A stretch of 64,000 bases of DNA from Acidobacteriota bacterium (GCA_013289765.1 JABCZI010000004.1:124001-188000); one strand, 5' to 3'; positions 44,257-52,789 are shown, counted from the stretch's first letter. The notes: generated by a model not told the origin, from the letters alone. Numbers and translations are program-made.

Positions 44257-44613
44257 ATGCCTCGTGTAAAACGCGGAACCAAACGCCGCGCCAAACGCAA
44301 AAAAATATTAGACCGCGCCAGCGGATACTTCCTTACTAAATCCAAGCTGTACCGTTCTGCAAAAGAGGCCGTAGAACGCGGCCTCAAATTTGCATATAGC
44401 GGGAGGAAGCAGCGGAAGCGGCAGTATCGTTCGCTGTGGATTGTGCGCATTGGGGCAGCTTCGAAGCTGAATGGGTTGAGTTATAACCAGTTCATCCACG
44501 GCTTGAAGGTCGCGGGAGTGGAACTGGACCGCAAAATTCTGGCGGACCTGGCGGTGCGCGATGCGGCGGCGTTTAAGACGCTAGTGGAACAAGCCAAGGG
44601 CGCGCTGGCGTAA
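44257..44613 (+). CDS. rplT: 50S ribosomal protein L20
   Basis: A 118-residue L20: [38 protein letters not shown]-like core ([20 protein letters not shown]) and [20 protein letters not shown]. The start has an AAGGAG ribosome site. L20 often represses its own operon; the inverted repeat upstream at 44085-44168 is a candidate site. Confidence 0.98.
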   Translation: MPRVKRGTKRRAKRKKILDRASGYFLTKSKLYRSAKEAVERGLKFAYSGRKQRKRQYRSLWIVRIGAASKLNGLSYNQFIHGLKVAGVELDRKILADLAVRDAAAFKTLVEQAKGALA

Positions 44614-44691
44614 AGGGTTCCGGCGCTCGGCTTCCGGCTATCGGCCCTTCCGCGGGGCCATCTTTTCTGATTTAGTTTGTGAGGTCAAAAT

Positions 44692-44733
44692 CCCCGCCCT
44701 GTCTCTCCGAAGAACGGAGAGACAAGGACGGGG
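44692..44733. repeat. Long palindromic repeat, CCCTGTCTC family (copy 2)
   Basis: CCCCGCCCTGTCTCTCCG (44692-44709), loop AAGAA, CGGAGAGACAAGGACGGGG (44715-44733). It shares the GTCAAAA left flank and sequence with 21014-21057. It lies between rplT and pheS and inside the upstream extension of the pheS frame. It may modulate pheST expression. Confidence 0.8.
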
Positions 44734-44762
44734 CACCCGCATTCCAGTTGGCTGCGAGGAAC

Positions 44763-45935
44763 GTGGCTTATACAGTCTCCAAATTGACGGATTATTCGGC
44801 GGGGGCGCTGGAACGCGCCTCCGCTGAACTTTTTTCTGCGCTCGGCGAGGAAGCATCGGCCGTGAAAAACGAAGCCGACTGGAAGGTTTTTCGCGACCGT
44901 TGGATGGCTAGGAAGAATGGCGTGTTGACGCAGGTTAACGAGCTTTGGCTTAAGGCTGCTCCGAGAGAAGCAAAGCGAGAGGTTGGCCAAGTGGTGAACC
45001 GAGTCAAAGAACAAGTTGAGCAAAAGATAAAAGGAGCCAAGGATTGGCTTGATGCCCCTAGTCTTGAGATTATGCATCCGGGCTATACCGTCTCCGCCGA
45101 GGAATTGGAAAAATACAGGTTCGAAAAAATCGGTTCGGTTGATATCACCCTTCCCGGCATCCGCCGTCCCATCGGCGCTGAACATCCCGTCGTTAAAACC
45201 ACGAACGAGATGGTGCGGGTGTTTCAGAAGCTTGGGTACTCCGTGGCAGAGGGGCCCGTTGTTGAGACGGATTATTACAATTTCGAATCGCTGAATTTTC
45301 CGCCGAATCATCCGGCGCGGGACACGCAGGATACTTTGTTTATCGCGGGTCAGCAGGCGAAGCCGCAGCGGGAGCGGTTGCTGCTACGGACGCATACTTC
45401 TCCAGTGCAGATTCGCACGATGGAGAAGATGCGGCCGCCGCTTCGCATTGTGATTCCGGGGACGGTGCATCGCAACGATCCTCCGGATGCGAGCCACTCG
45501 CCGATGTTTCATCAGATTGAAGGGCTCGCAGTCGATAGCAACATTACGTTCGGCGATTTGAAGGGAACGCTCGATCATGCGATGAAGGAATTTTTTGGAT
45601 CGAGTGTGAAGACGAGTTTTCGTCCATCGTTTTTCCCGTTCACGGAGCCGAGCGCGGAGATGTATGTCTCGTGCTTTATCTGTGGCGGAAGCGGGAGACG
45701 CGGAAGTGATCCGTGCCGTCCGTGCAAGCAGACGGGATGGATTGAGATTCTCGGGTGCGGCATGGTCGATCCGAATGTGTTTGAGTTTGTGAAAGACAAC
45801 GGATATGACCCGCGGAAAGTTTCGGGATTTGCCTTTGGCATGGGCGCGGACCGGATCGCTTTGTTGAAGTATGGCGTGGATGATATTCAATTGTTTTTTC
45901 AGGGGGATGTCAGGTTCTTGCGGCAGTGGGCGTAG
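44763..45935 (+). CDS. pheS: Phenylalanine-tRNA ligase alpha subunit
   Basis: A 390-residue class II synthetase subunit. An N-terminal coiled coil (about 1-95) precedes the catalytic core with motif 2 region PPLRIVIPGTVHRNDPPDAS and motif 3 GFAFGMGADRIALLKYGVDD. An inserted Cys cluster (CFICGGSG..CRPC) before GWIEILGCGMVDPNVFEFVK could bind zinc; it occurs in PheS of several phyla. The GTG at 44763 has GAGGA 5 bases upstream; the frame extends back to 44679 through the palindromic repeat, which is unlikely to be coding. Confidence 0.96.
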   Translation: MAYTVSKLTDYSAGALERASAELFSALGEEASAVKNEADWKVFRDRWMARKNGVLTQVNELWLKAAPREAKREVGQVVNRVKEQVEQKIKGAKDWLDAPSLEIMHPGYTVSAEELEKYRFEKIGSVDITLPGIRRPIGAEHPVVKTTNEMVRVFQKLGYSVAEGPVVETDYYNFESLNFPPNHPARDTQDTLFIAGQQAKPQRERLLLRTHTSPVQIRTMEKMRPPLRIVIPGTVHRNDPPDASHSPMFHQIEGLAVDSNITFGDLKGTLDHAMKEFFGSSVKTSFRPSFFPFTEPSAEMYVSCFICGGSGRRGSDPCRPCKQTGWIEILGCGMVDPNVFEFVKDNGYDPRKVSGFAFGMGADRIALLKYGVDDIQLFFQGDVRFLRQWA

Positions 45936-45942
45936 AGGGACG

Positions 45943-45970
45943 GTCGTTAGTCGTTAGTCGTTAGTGGTTA
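45943..45970. repeat. GTCGTTA short tandem repeat
   Basis: Three GTCGTTA units plus GTGGTTA in tandem between pheS and pheT. Confidence 0.7.
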
Positions 45971-46033
45971 GCTAAAAGCTGCAAGTTCGTCGGGAGAATG
46001 CCTTGAGGCAGCTTGGCTGAGACAAGAACTGCA

Positions 46034-46072
46034 GGGGTCCTTCGGCGCAAAGGCGCGCCTCAGGATGACAGA
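46034..46072. repeat. CCTTCG...CTCAGGATGACAG repeat (short copy)
   Basis: GGGTCCTTCGGCG ... CTCAGGATGACAGAG. Same end sequences as the elements at 48518-48583 and 49869-49932, with a shorter middle. It ends 15 bases before the pheT ATG. Confidence 0.75.
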
Positions 46073-46087
46073 GCTTTTTAGAGCGCC

Positions 46088-48361
46088 ATGAAAATTTCGC
46101 CACAGTGGGTGCGGGAATTTGTTCAGCTATCCGTCGATGACCGGCGGCTGGCGGAGGATTTGACTGGCGTCGGCATCGGGGTCGAAGGGATTAGCGGAAG
46201 TGGTGCGGACGCCGTGTTCGAGATGGAGATTGGGACGAACCGTCCGGACGCGATGAATCATTACGGAGTGGCGCGGGAGGCGGCGGCGATTTATGATTTG
46301 CCGCTCAAGGAGCTGTCCGGACTCCGGCTTCCGGCTTCCGGCGTGGCGGGGGCTAAAGCCCAGTCGAGTGTGAAGGGCGTTTACGCGGCGCCGAAGCGCC
46401 GCTCTTCCACGGGGCACGGCCGCGCAGGAAAGAAAACCTCAGCGCCTAAAGCCGCTTCTTCCCGGACTTCTCACGGCACGACTGAAGTCGTGCCCTTCCC
46501 CGGCGTGGCGTCCTCGGGCGTGGTCTCCTCGAAAAGTTCCGAACGTGAAATCTTTCCGATCACTGTCGAGGAGCCGGAACTTTGTCCGCGATTTTCGGCG
46601 CGAGTGATTCGGGGGACGACGATCAAACCTTCGCCCGAGAAGATTGCACACCGATTGAAGTTGCTGGATCAACGGCCCATCAGTAACGCGGTCGACGCGA
46701 CCAATTATGTTTTGTGGGAGATGGGAAAGCCGACGCATGTTTTCGATATGGATTTGCTGGAGGGCGGGCGGCTGGTTATTCGGCACGCCAAAAATGGCGA
46801 GAAGCTGAAGACACTGGATGGCGTTGAGCGCACGCTTTCTTCGGACGATCTTGTGGTCGCCGATGCTAAAAAAGCGGTCGGGCTCGCAGGTGTGATGGGT
46901 GGCTACGACACCATGATCACCGACAAGACTAAGAATATTGTGATTGAGTCGGCGTGGTGGGATCCGGGGACGGTGCGGAAGATGTCGCGGCGGCATGGGA
47001 TTCATACCGACGCTTCGCACCGGTTTGAGCGCGGCGCGGATTTTGAGTCGACGGTTTTGTCGTGCGATCTGGTAGCGGCGCTGATTCTGGAATCGGGAGG
47101 CGGAGAGTTGTCAGGCGGCGCGATCGATGCAGTTTCGCGACAGATGGATCAGGCTCCGATCGTGTTGCGGCTCTCCGAGGTGCATCGCATACTCGGAGGA
47201 AATCTTAGTACGGGAGAGATTTTCCGCATTCTGAAGAAGCTTGGGTTCGGCTTGATTCCCGAGGGCCAGGCCGATGCGCAGATACGGGTACAGATTCCGA
47301 GCTGGCGGCTGGATGTGGAGCGCGAGATTGATGTGATTGAAGAGATCGCGCGGCTGCATGGGTACGACAAATTCGAAAACAGTTTGCCGGCTTACAGTGG
47401 CGCGGTGGTGGATCTGCCGCACGCCGCTATGGACGCGACTTTACGGGAGCGGGCGTTGGCTCTCGGATACAACGAGGCGGTGTCGTTGACGTTTATTTCG
47501 CATGCGGCGGCGGAGACATTTTCTTCCGGGGCGGGAGTCTTGGAGTTGGAGAATCCGCTGAGCGAGGAAGCGAGCGTGATGCGGACTTCGCTCGCTCCTG
47601 GCATGCTCGACATGCTGGCGTGGAATTTGAACCGCGACGCGGAAGACGTGCGGCTGTTTGAGATGGGACGCGTCTACGAAATGCGGGACGGGGAGCGGGT
47701 TGAGCCGGCGCGCGCGTGCCTGGGTGCGACGTTGGCGGCGGTGAAGAATGGTTTGCCCATGGGCGGCGTTCTGGATGTGAGCAAGGGCGAGCATGCCGCG
47801 GCGGCTGAGGTGTTTCGCTTGTTTAAGGGCGACCTGGAAACTTTGTTGGCGGCATTTGCTTATCGCGAGTTGAGTTTTGATCGGCAGACGGCGGAATATT
47901 TTCATCCGGGACGTTCGGCGCGGGCTTTGATGGATGGGGCGGTGGTAGCGCAGTTTGGGCAACTTGCGGAAGAGGTGAAGGCGGAACGGAAGTTGCGGCA
48001 GGATGTTTTTCTGGCGGAGATCGATTTGGATGTGCTTCGTGGGCAGGGACTGCGGCAGGTGAGGTTTGCGCCTTTGGGAAAATATCCGGCGGTGGAGCGG
48101 GATTTTTCGTTCGTGTTCTCGGATGATGTGGAGTTTGAGGCAATGCGGCGAGCAGTGATGGGGTTGGGCATTTCCGAGTTGCGTGAATTTAAGCCAGTCG
48201 AGATTTTTCGTGGCGGGTCGATTGGGGCGGGGAAATATTCGATTTTGGTTCGGGCCCGATTGCAATCGGATGAGGCGACGTTGCGGGATGAGCAGATTGC
48301 GGCATGTGCGGAGAAGATTGTTGGTGCGCTGAAGGGTATGGGCGGGTCGCAGCGGGCTTAG
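46088..48361 (+). CDS. pheT: Phenylalanine-tRNA ligase beta subunit with repeat-derived insertion
   Basis: A 757-residue PheT. The core features are normal: MKISPQWVREFVQLSVDDRR, the MEIGTNRPDAMNHYGVAREA region, TVEEPELCPRFSARVIRGTT (B3/B4), DVEREIDVIEEIARLHGYDK, LENPLSEEASVMRTSLAPGM and the C-terminal anticodon-binding-like domain FAPLGKYPAVERDFSFVF. The tRNA-binding EMAP/OB domain between them is absent. Between LPLKEL (near residue 77) and IFPITVEEPE about 75 residues of Ser/Ala/Lys-rich low complexity (KGVYAAPKRRSSTGHGRAGK) are encoded by at least four palindromic repeat units. The reading frame is intact. A terminator follows at 48373. Confidence 0.95.
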   Translation: MKISPQWVREFVQLSVDDRRLAEDLTGVGIGVEGISGSGADAVFEMEIGTNRPDAMNHYGVAREAAAIYDLPLKELSGLRLPASGVAGAKAQSSVKGVYAAPKRRSSTGHGRAGKKTSAPKAASSRTSHGTTEVVPFPGVASSGVVSSKSSEREIFPITVEEPELCPRFSARVIRGTTIKPSPEKIAHRLKLLDQRPISNAVDATNYVLWEMGKPTHVFDMDLLEGGRLVIRHAKNGEKLKTLDGVERTLSSDDLVVADAKKAVGLAGVMGGYDTMITDKTKNIVIESAWWDPGTVRKMSRRHGIHTDASHRFERGADFESTVLSCDLVAALILESGGGELSGGAIDAVSRQMDQAPIVLRLSEVHRILGGNLSTGEIFRILKKLGFGLIPEGQADAQIRVQIPSWRLDVEREIDVIEEIARLHGYDKFENSLPAYSGAVVDLPHAAMDATLRERALALGYNEAVSLTFISHAAAETFSSGAGVLELENPLSEEASVMRTSLAPGMLDMLAWNLNRDAEDVRLFEMGRVYEMRDGERVEPARACLGATLAAVKNGLPMGGVLDVSKGEHAAAAEVFRLFKGDLETLLAAFAYRELSFDRQTAEYFHPGRSARALMDGAVVAQFGQLAEEVKAERKLRQDVFLAEIDLDVLRGQGLRQVRFAPLGKYPAVERDFSFVFSDDVEFEAMRRAVMGLGISELREFKPVEIFRGGSIGAGKYSILVRARLQSDEATLRDEQIAACAEKIVGALKGMGGSQRA
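46317..46500. repeat. Cluster of palindromic repeats inserted in frame in pheT
   Basis: In order: CTCCGGCTTCCGGCTTCCGG (46321-46340), module A GGGGGCTAAAGCCC (46348-46361), module B with GCGGCGCCGAAGCGCCGC (46385-46402) and trailing TCTTCCACGG, a weak AGCGCCTAAAGCCGCT (46441-46456), and the hairpin GGCACGAC-TGAA-GTCGTGCC (46475-46494). Module A+B has the same order and spacing class as the intergenic copies. Confidence 0.9.
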
Positions 48362-48372
48362 GGGCGTAGCTC

Positions 48373-48435
48373 GGGGGCTAAAGCCCCGATTTTTTATCTG
48401 TTTTACGCGGCGCCGAAAGCGCCGCTCTTCCACGG
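48373..48435 (+). terminator. Composite palindromic repeat A+B, module A acting as pheT terminator
   Basis: GGGGGCTAAAGCCCC (48373-48387) is followed by GATTTTTT, a good intrinsic terminator 12 bases after pheT. Module B follows at 48402-48435 (TTTACGCGGCGCCGAAAGCG then CCGCTCTTCCACGG). Confidence 0.85.
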
Positions 48436-48517
48436 TGTTGCCGACAGTTATGCGGCGGGCGAGCGTAGCGTTCGCGACGGAAACTCCTTTCGGAACTGCT
48501 GCTTGCGTTATGGGGCA

Positions 48518-48583
48518 GGGATCCTTCGACTATGCATTTCTTATCGCTTCGCGATAGCAAATGCTCCGCTCAGGATGACAGGG
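48518..48583. repeat. GGGATCCTTCGACT...GCTCAGGATGACAGGG repeat
   Basis: Outer sequence GGATCCTTCGACT and GCTCAGGATGACAGGG enclose an inner palindrome around GCTTCGCGATAGC. Matches 49869-49932 closely at both ends and differs in the middle. Confidence 0.8.
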
Positions 48584-48605
48584 CTCTTGTGCTAATCTGC
48601 CAGCT

Positions 48606-49814
48606 ATGGCGGACGTTATTTCTTCTTTATCCACCCATCCAAAGCAGTTTCTCAGCGATAAAGTATCGCGGTTTACCGAGTCGGTGATTCGGGAGATGAC
48701 GCGGCAGGCGATGCTGCATGGGGCGGTGAATTTGGCGCAAGGGTTTCCGGATTTTGCGGCTCCGGCGGAGATCAAGGCGGCGGCGCGGGCGGCGATCGAC
48801 GGCGACGTGAATCAGTATGCGATCACGTGGGGCGCAAAGAATTTGCGCAACGCAATTGCGCGGCAGATGGGCGCGTGGCAAGGGATTGCGGTCGATCCGG
48901 AAAAAGAAGTGACGGTTTGCTGCGGATCGACCGAGGCGATGATTTCGACGTTGCTTGCGGTGTGCAATGCGGGCGATGAGGTGGTGATCTTCGAGCCGTT
49001 CTATGAGAACTACGGGCCAGACGCGGTGTTGAGCGGGGCGCGGCCGCGGTTTGTGAAATTGCGGCCTCCGGCGAGCGAGGGCGGCGAGTGGACTTTTGAT
49101 GAGAAAGAATTACGAGCGGCGTTCGATAAGAACACCAAAGCCGTCATTGTTAATACGCCCAACAATCCAACGGGAAAAGTTTTCACCCGGACGGAATTGG
49201 AATTGATTCGCGATCTTTGCGTGGAGTTCGATGTGCTCGCGATTACGGATGAGATTTACGAACATATTTTGTATGACGGGACCGAGCACATTTCGATGGC
49301 ATCGCTCGAGGGAATGCGGGAGCGGACAGTCACGATCAACGGCATGTCGAAGACCTACAGCGTCACGGGATGGCGCGTGGGATGGGCGGTTGCGCCGGAA
49401 AAGATCACGAACGCGATCCGCAAGGTGCATGATTTTTTGACGGTGGGGGCGCCCGCGCCTTTGCAGGAGGCGGGCGCGGCAGCGCTCAGTTTGCCGCAGG
49501 AATATTATGCGAAGCTGGCGGAGGGTTATCGCGGGCGGCGCGATCATTTGATTCCGGCGCTGGAGGCGGCGGGGTTTAAGTGTTTTCGTCCGCGAGGGGC
49601 GTATTACGTGATGACGGATATTTCTGCGTTTGGATTTGAGGATGACGTTTCGTTCACGAAATATCTGGTGAAAGAGGTTGGGGTGGCGGCGGTGCCGGGG
49701 TCGAGTTTTTATCGGGATGCGCGGGATGGGGCGCGGCAGGTGCGGTTTGCGTTCTGCAAGAAATTGGAGACTCTGGATCGGGCGGCGGAGAAGTTGGGGA
49801 AGTTGAGGAAGTAA
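48606..49814 (+). CDS. Class I/II PLP-dependent aminotransferase
   Basis: A 402-residue fold-type I aminotransferase resembling the kynurenine/methionine aminotransferase group. NLAQGFPDFAAPAEIKAAAR, CCGSTEAM, FEPFYENYGPDAVLSGARPR, NTPNNPTGKVF, DEIYEHILYDG and the PLP-lysine motif NGMSKTYSVTGWRVGW are all present. Its substrate is not certain; it could serve aromatic, methionine or keto-acid transamination. It starts 16 bases after a repeat element; no strong ribosome site is visible. Confidence 0.93.
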   Translation: MADVISSLSTHPKQFLSDKVSRFTESVIREMTRQAMLHGAVNLAQGFPDFAAPAEIKAAARAAIDGDVNQYAITWGAKNLRNAIARQMGAWQGIAVDPEKEVTVCCGSTEAMISTLLAVCNAGDEVVIFEPFYENYGPDAVLSGARPRFVKLRPPASEGGEWTFDEKELRAAFDKNTKAVIVNTPNNPTGKVFTRTELELIRDLCVEFDVLAITDEIYEHILYDGTEHISMASLEGMRERTVTINGMSKTYSVTGWRVGWAVAPEKITNAIRKVHDFLTVGAPAPLQEAGAAALSLPQEYYAKLAEGYRGRRDHLIPALEAAGFKCFRPRGAYYVMTDISAFGFEDDVSFTKYLVKEVGVAAVPGSSFYRDARDGARQVRFAFCKKLETLDRAAEKLGKLRK

Positions 49815-49868
49815 TCCCGGTCCGGAGCGAGAATTCCTCTCGGAGCCGAACAGAGCTTACGCAGACAA

Positions 49869-49932
49869 GGGACCCTTCGACTTCGTATGGGCTTCGCTTC
49901 GCGAAACCCATACTGCGCTCAGGATGACAGGG
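49869..49932. repeat. GGGACCCTTCGACT...GCTCAGGATGACAGGG repeat
   Basis: Second full copy. An inner inverted repeat GTATGGG...CCCATAC encloses TTCGC-TTC-GCGAA. It lies between the converging aminotransferase and SodC genes. Confidence 0.85.
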
Positions 49933-49952
49933 CAAATTTAGAAAGCAAAAAC

Positions 49953-50459
49953 TTATTTCGTAATCACGCCGCAGGCGATGCGGTCGCCGGAAGCGCCAGC
50001 GGGATCGGTTTTGTAATCGTCGGCCTTGGCGTGGATGACGATGGCGGTACCGCCGTTGCTGAAGATCGAGTGGGCGTCGGCGCCGAGGTTTACGTCTTTA
50101 TCTTCGACCTTGGCGTCGGCTTTGCCTTGGGCATCGACGGTGAAGTTTTTCATGTCGCCGGCGTGGTGGCCTTCGGGATTGTCGAATCCATGCTTTTTGC
50201 CGTCGGGATTGAAGTGCGAACCGGCGGATTTGAAGTCCGGTGCAACGCAGCTAGGATTCTGATGGAAGTGAATAGCGTGCTCGCCGGGGGGAAGGCCGTG
50301 AAGATGCAACTGGAGGGCAACGGCCGATCCCTGTTGCGAGACGAGAATCGTGCCGACGTCCTTGCCTTGGGCATCTTTGAGTTCGACTTTGGTTTTAGCG
50401 GCGCTGGGAAGCGCGGCGACGACCAGGATGGCGATGAGGAAGAACCCTGGATATTTCAT
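49953..50459 (-). CDS. sodC: Superoxide dismutase [Cu-Zn], exported
   Basis: A 168-residue periplasmic Cu-Zn SOD. Signal peptide MKYPGFFLIAILVVAALPSA; copper/zinc ligands lie in LHGLPPGEHAIHFHQNPSCV, FNPDGKKHGFDNPEGHHAGD and AIVIHAKADDYKTDPAGASG, and the final Cys in RIACGVITK completes the disulfide. All expected ligands are seen. The ATG at 50459 starts the signal peptide; a longer frame opens at 50516. It detoxifies periplasmic superoxide. Confidence 0.95.
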   Translation of the reverse strand: MKYPGFFLIAILVVAALPSAAKTKVELKDAQGKDVGTILVSQQGSAVALQLHLHGLPPGEHAIHFHQNPSCVAPDFKSAGSHFNPDGKKHGFDNPEGHHAGDMKNFTVDAQGKADAKVEDKDVNLGADAHSIFSNGGTAIVIHAKADDYKTDPAGASGDRIACGVITK

Positions 50460-50571
50460 GCAGGGAATTATAGCGAATGCGGCTGCACCTGCACCAATGT
50501 GCCATGCTTGATTCACAGGGGAGTGGAGTATACTGCGAAAAAGTTTGGAATCCCTTCAGGAAAGTGGAATC

Positions 50572-50865
50572 ATGGGTTTGAATGCGGCGGAGCAGGTGAC
50601 GGAGCAGGTTCCGGTGGATGATTTTCAGGCGCTGGAAGAGAAAGTTTATCGCACTATTGAGAGATACAAAGCGGCGCGGCAGGCGCAGGCTGCGGCCGAG
50701 CGCGATGCGCAACGCGTGCGTCAGCAACTGGAAGAACGCGACGAGCAATTGGTGGCCTTGCGGCGCGAGGGGGTGCAGTTGAGGAAAGAGCGGGAAGAGA
50801 TTCGCGGGCGCGTGGAGAAGATGCTGGAGCAGATAGATTCGATTGCGGAGGAGCGGGCTAGTTAG
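50572..50865 (+). CDS. Small coiled-coil protein next to ZapA (ZapB-like)
   Basis: A 97-residue, nearly all-helical coiled coil: FQALEEKVYRTIERYKAARQ, then VRQQLEERDEQLVALRREGV and REEIRGRVEKMLEQIDSIAE. The gene directly precedes zapA on the same strand, an arrangement that in many bacteria holds a ZapB- or TolA-like FtsZ-ring factor. The sequence alone does not prove that role. The ATG at 50572 follows AGGAAAGTGG; a TTG at 50545 opens the frame. Confidence 0.8.
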   Translation: MGLNAAEQVTEQVPVDDFQALEEKVYRTIERYKAARQAQAAAERDAQRVRQQLEERDEQLVALRREGVQLRKEREEIRGRVEKMLEQIDSIAEERAS

Positions 50866-50941
50866 GAAAATCGGCTTCCGACGCCCGGCTTCCGCAACCC
50901 GGCGACAGTTTAGTTCAGCTCAGAGATAAGGTTCACTGATT

Positions 50942-51283
50942 ATGGCTACGGCTACGAAGGATTCGACATTGAATGACTCGCAGAATGCGGGCGTGCGCGT
51001 GGAGATTTTCGATCAGGCGTATAACCTTCGAGGGTCGGATCCGGAATATATTTTGAAGTTGGCGGAGTATGTGGACGCGAAGATGCGCGCGGTGGCCGAA
51101 GCGACGAATACGATCGATACGGTGCGACTGGCGGTGCTGGCGGCGCTGAATATTGCGGATGAATATCATCTTTTGAAGCGGACGAAGGATAACGGGGCAG
51201 CGGATTATCAGAAGCGGGCGCACTTGCTGGCAAACGCGCTGGATGAAGTGTTGGGCGAGAATGAAAGCCGCAAGGCGGGCTAG
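50942..51283 (+). CDS. zapA: Cell division protein ZapA
   Basis: A 113-residue ZapA that bundles FtsZ filaments. VRVEIFDQAYNLRGSDPEYI is the diagnostic N-terminal beta unit, followed by LAEYVDAKMRAVAEATNTID and VRLAVLAALNIADEYHLLKR and a short coiled coil. It probably forms a unit with the upstream coiled-coil gene. The next gene overlaps its last 23 bases. Confidence 0.95.
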   Translation: MATATKDSTLNDSQNAGVRVEIFDQAYNLRGSDPEYILKLAEYVDAKMRAVAEATNTIDTVRLAVLAALNIADEYHLLKRTKDNGAADYQKRAHLLANALDEVLGENESRKAG

Positions 51284-52268
51284 GCTGCGGCGGGCGGCAA
51301 TCCATTTTATTTTCTGCTTTCTTTTCTGCGCGTTGCTGACCAGCGGCGCGGTTTGCCAGGAAACAACTCTCCATAGTCAATCGAACGTGGTGGTGATTCC
51401 CGCGCTGGTGAAGAGCGCGCAGGGCGAAGTTGTGTACGGGTTAGGGGCAAAGGATTTTGTCGTCGAGGACGATGGCGAGGAACAGGCGGTGCACCTGGAC
51501 GAGGCGGCGGAGGGCCAGCCGGTCTCGATGGTGATTGCGATTCAACGCGGACGGCGGGCGGATTATGAGTTTCCGCGGATGCGCGGGCTGAGTGCGATGC
51601 TGGATCCGCTAGTGGCGGAGGGACGTGGATCGGTGGCCATTGTGGAGTTCGACAGCCAGGTACAAACTGCGCAGGAATTTACCGCGAGCTCCGAAAAAAT
51701 TGCGTGGACGCTGAAAGGATTGCAGCCGGGCGATGGCGGGGCGGCGATTCTGGATGCGGTGGAATATTCGGTGAAAATGCTGGAGAACACTCCGAGAGAC
51801 CGCCAGAGAGTGCTGTTAGTGATCAGCGAGACGCGCGACCATGGCAGCGCGGCCAAGGTGGAGGACGTGGTGGCGGAGATTGGACAGAGCCGCACGGCGG
51901 TGTATGCGCTGGCATTTTCGCCGTCGCGGTCGAATGTGCTGGATACGATGCGGGGGAACAATCTTAACGAGATGAATCCGTCGCCGGATTTGCTGGCGCC
52001 GTTGCTTATGGCGGCGCAGGCAATGCGGAAGAATATGCCGAAGACTGTGGCCGCGATGACTGGCGGTGAGTATGAGATGTTCGCGACCGGAAAGAACTTC
52101 GATTTACGCATGATCGACTTCAGCAATCATTTGCACAGCCGGTATTTGTTGAGCATCGAGCCGAAGAATCCGCATGCAGGGTTGCATCGGTTGAAAGTGA
52201 GGTTGCGGAACGCGGGGGATCGGATTGTGCTGGCCAGGGAGAGTTATTGGGCGGCGGGTGCGAAGTAG
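51261..52268 (+). CDS. VWFA-related acidobacterial domain protein (copy 2)
   Basis: A 335-residue exported protein. Basic leader and signal helix (AIHFIFCFLFCALLTSGAVC), then VVVIPALVKSAQGEVVYGLG, the family's front domain, and an A domain. The MIDAS Asp-x-Ser-x-Ser motif is not kept: the first strand reads VSMVIAIQRGRRADY. It is thus a divergent member, perhaps not metal-binding. The C-terminus keeps the family pattern (LKVRLRNAGDRIVLARESYW). The ATG at 51261 lies inside zapA, overlapping 23 bases, which suggests coupling. Confidence 0.88.
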   Translation: MKAARRARLRRAAIHFIFCFLFCALLTSGAVCQETTLHSQSNVVVIPALVKSAQGEVVYGLGAKDFVVEDDGEEQAVHLDEAAEGQPVSMVIAIQRGRRADYEFPRMRGLSAMLDPLVAEGRGSVAIVEFDSQVQTAQEFTASSEKIAWTLKGLQPGDGGAAILDAVEYSVKMLENTPRDRQRVLLVISETRDHGSAAKVEDVVAEIGQSRTAVYALAFSPSRSNVLDTMRGNNLNEMNPSPDLLAPLLMAAQAMRKNMPKTVAAMTGGEYEMFATGKNFDLRMIDFSNHLHSRYLLSIEPKNPHAGLHRLKVRLRNAGDRIVLARESYWAAGAK

Positions 52269-52273
52269 TAGCC

Positions 52274-52287
52274 GGGGGCTGAAGCCC
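52274..52287 (+). repeat. Module A hairpin (single copy)
   Basis: GGGGGCTGAAGCCC, 5 bases after the VWFA stop codon, without module B. No T-tract follows. Confidence 0.7.
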
Positions 52288-52589
52288 GATTCACCGAAGG
52301 ACGCTTCTCACCGCGCTGGAAGGCGTTGCGCTACCCAAAATCGAAGTGCTGTGCGATCTAAAATTAGGGCTGCGCGAGTCGAATGCAGAGGTGGTGCAGG
52401 CAGAGACGTAGCGAGCTAAGTCTACGGAGAATGTGGCGATGGCTTCGGGCATTTTTGCACAGGGTCGGTGGGCAGATTTGCAAGTGGGGAACGTTGCGGC
52501 GAGATTACTTTCGTTGCAAGTGTTCTGCCAACTATTTGCTGGTTGCCTATTGCTAATTCACGGGGAGTTCTCCTAGCATCACAGGTGAA

Positions 52590-52789
52590 AGCCGACCTGC
52601 GGGGTTGGTGATGGCGGTAACCGATTTTTGAACCAATGCTGAATGAACGGGGACTCGACTCGAACTAGGATCCGGTGTGCAACGCTCCGCCATGCGGAGA
52701 TGCCTAAAGGGTCTCGGCGGGTTCCCAACGTCTACCTGACGGTTCATTCTCGGCCCGTCACACGGCACAGTGGGTCGGCTTGATTTTTT
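52590..52789 (+). ncRNA. Candidate structured RNA, possibly 6S RNA
   Basis: A closing stem AGCCGACC (52590-52597) with GGTCGGCT (52773-52780) is followed by TGATTTTTT, an end like an intrinsic terminator. Inside, GAATGAAC (52641-52648) pairs perfectly with GTTCATTC (52742-52749) and CTCCGC-CAT-GCGGAG forms an apical hairpin at 52685-52699. The length of about 190, the long rod shape with a central open part, and a place downstream of zapA (as for ssrS in many bacteria) fit 6S RNA. I could not confirm the conserved 6S bubble sequence, so the family call is tentative. Confidence 0.5.

Noticed and set aside
44679-44762. Upstream extension of pheS
   Set aside because: The segment is the palindromic CCCTGTCTC repeat and is not seen as part of PheS proteins.
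47441-48433. 330-codon - strand ORF
   Set aside because: Antisense to pheT, very rich in Arg/His/Pro/Gln, with no family features.
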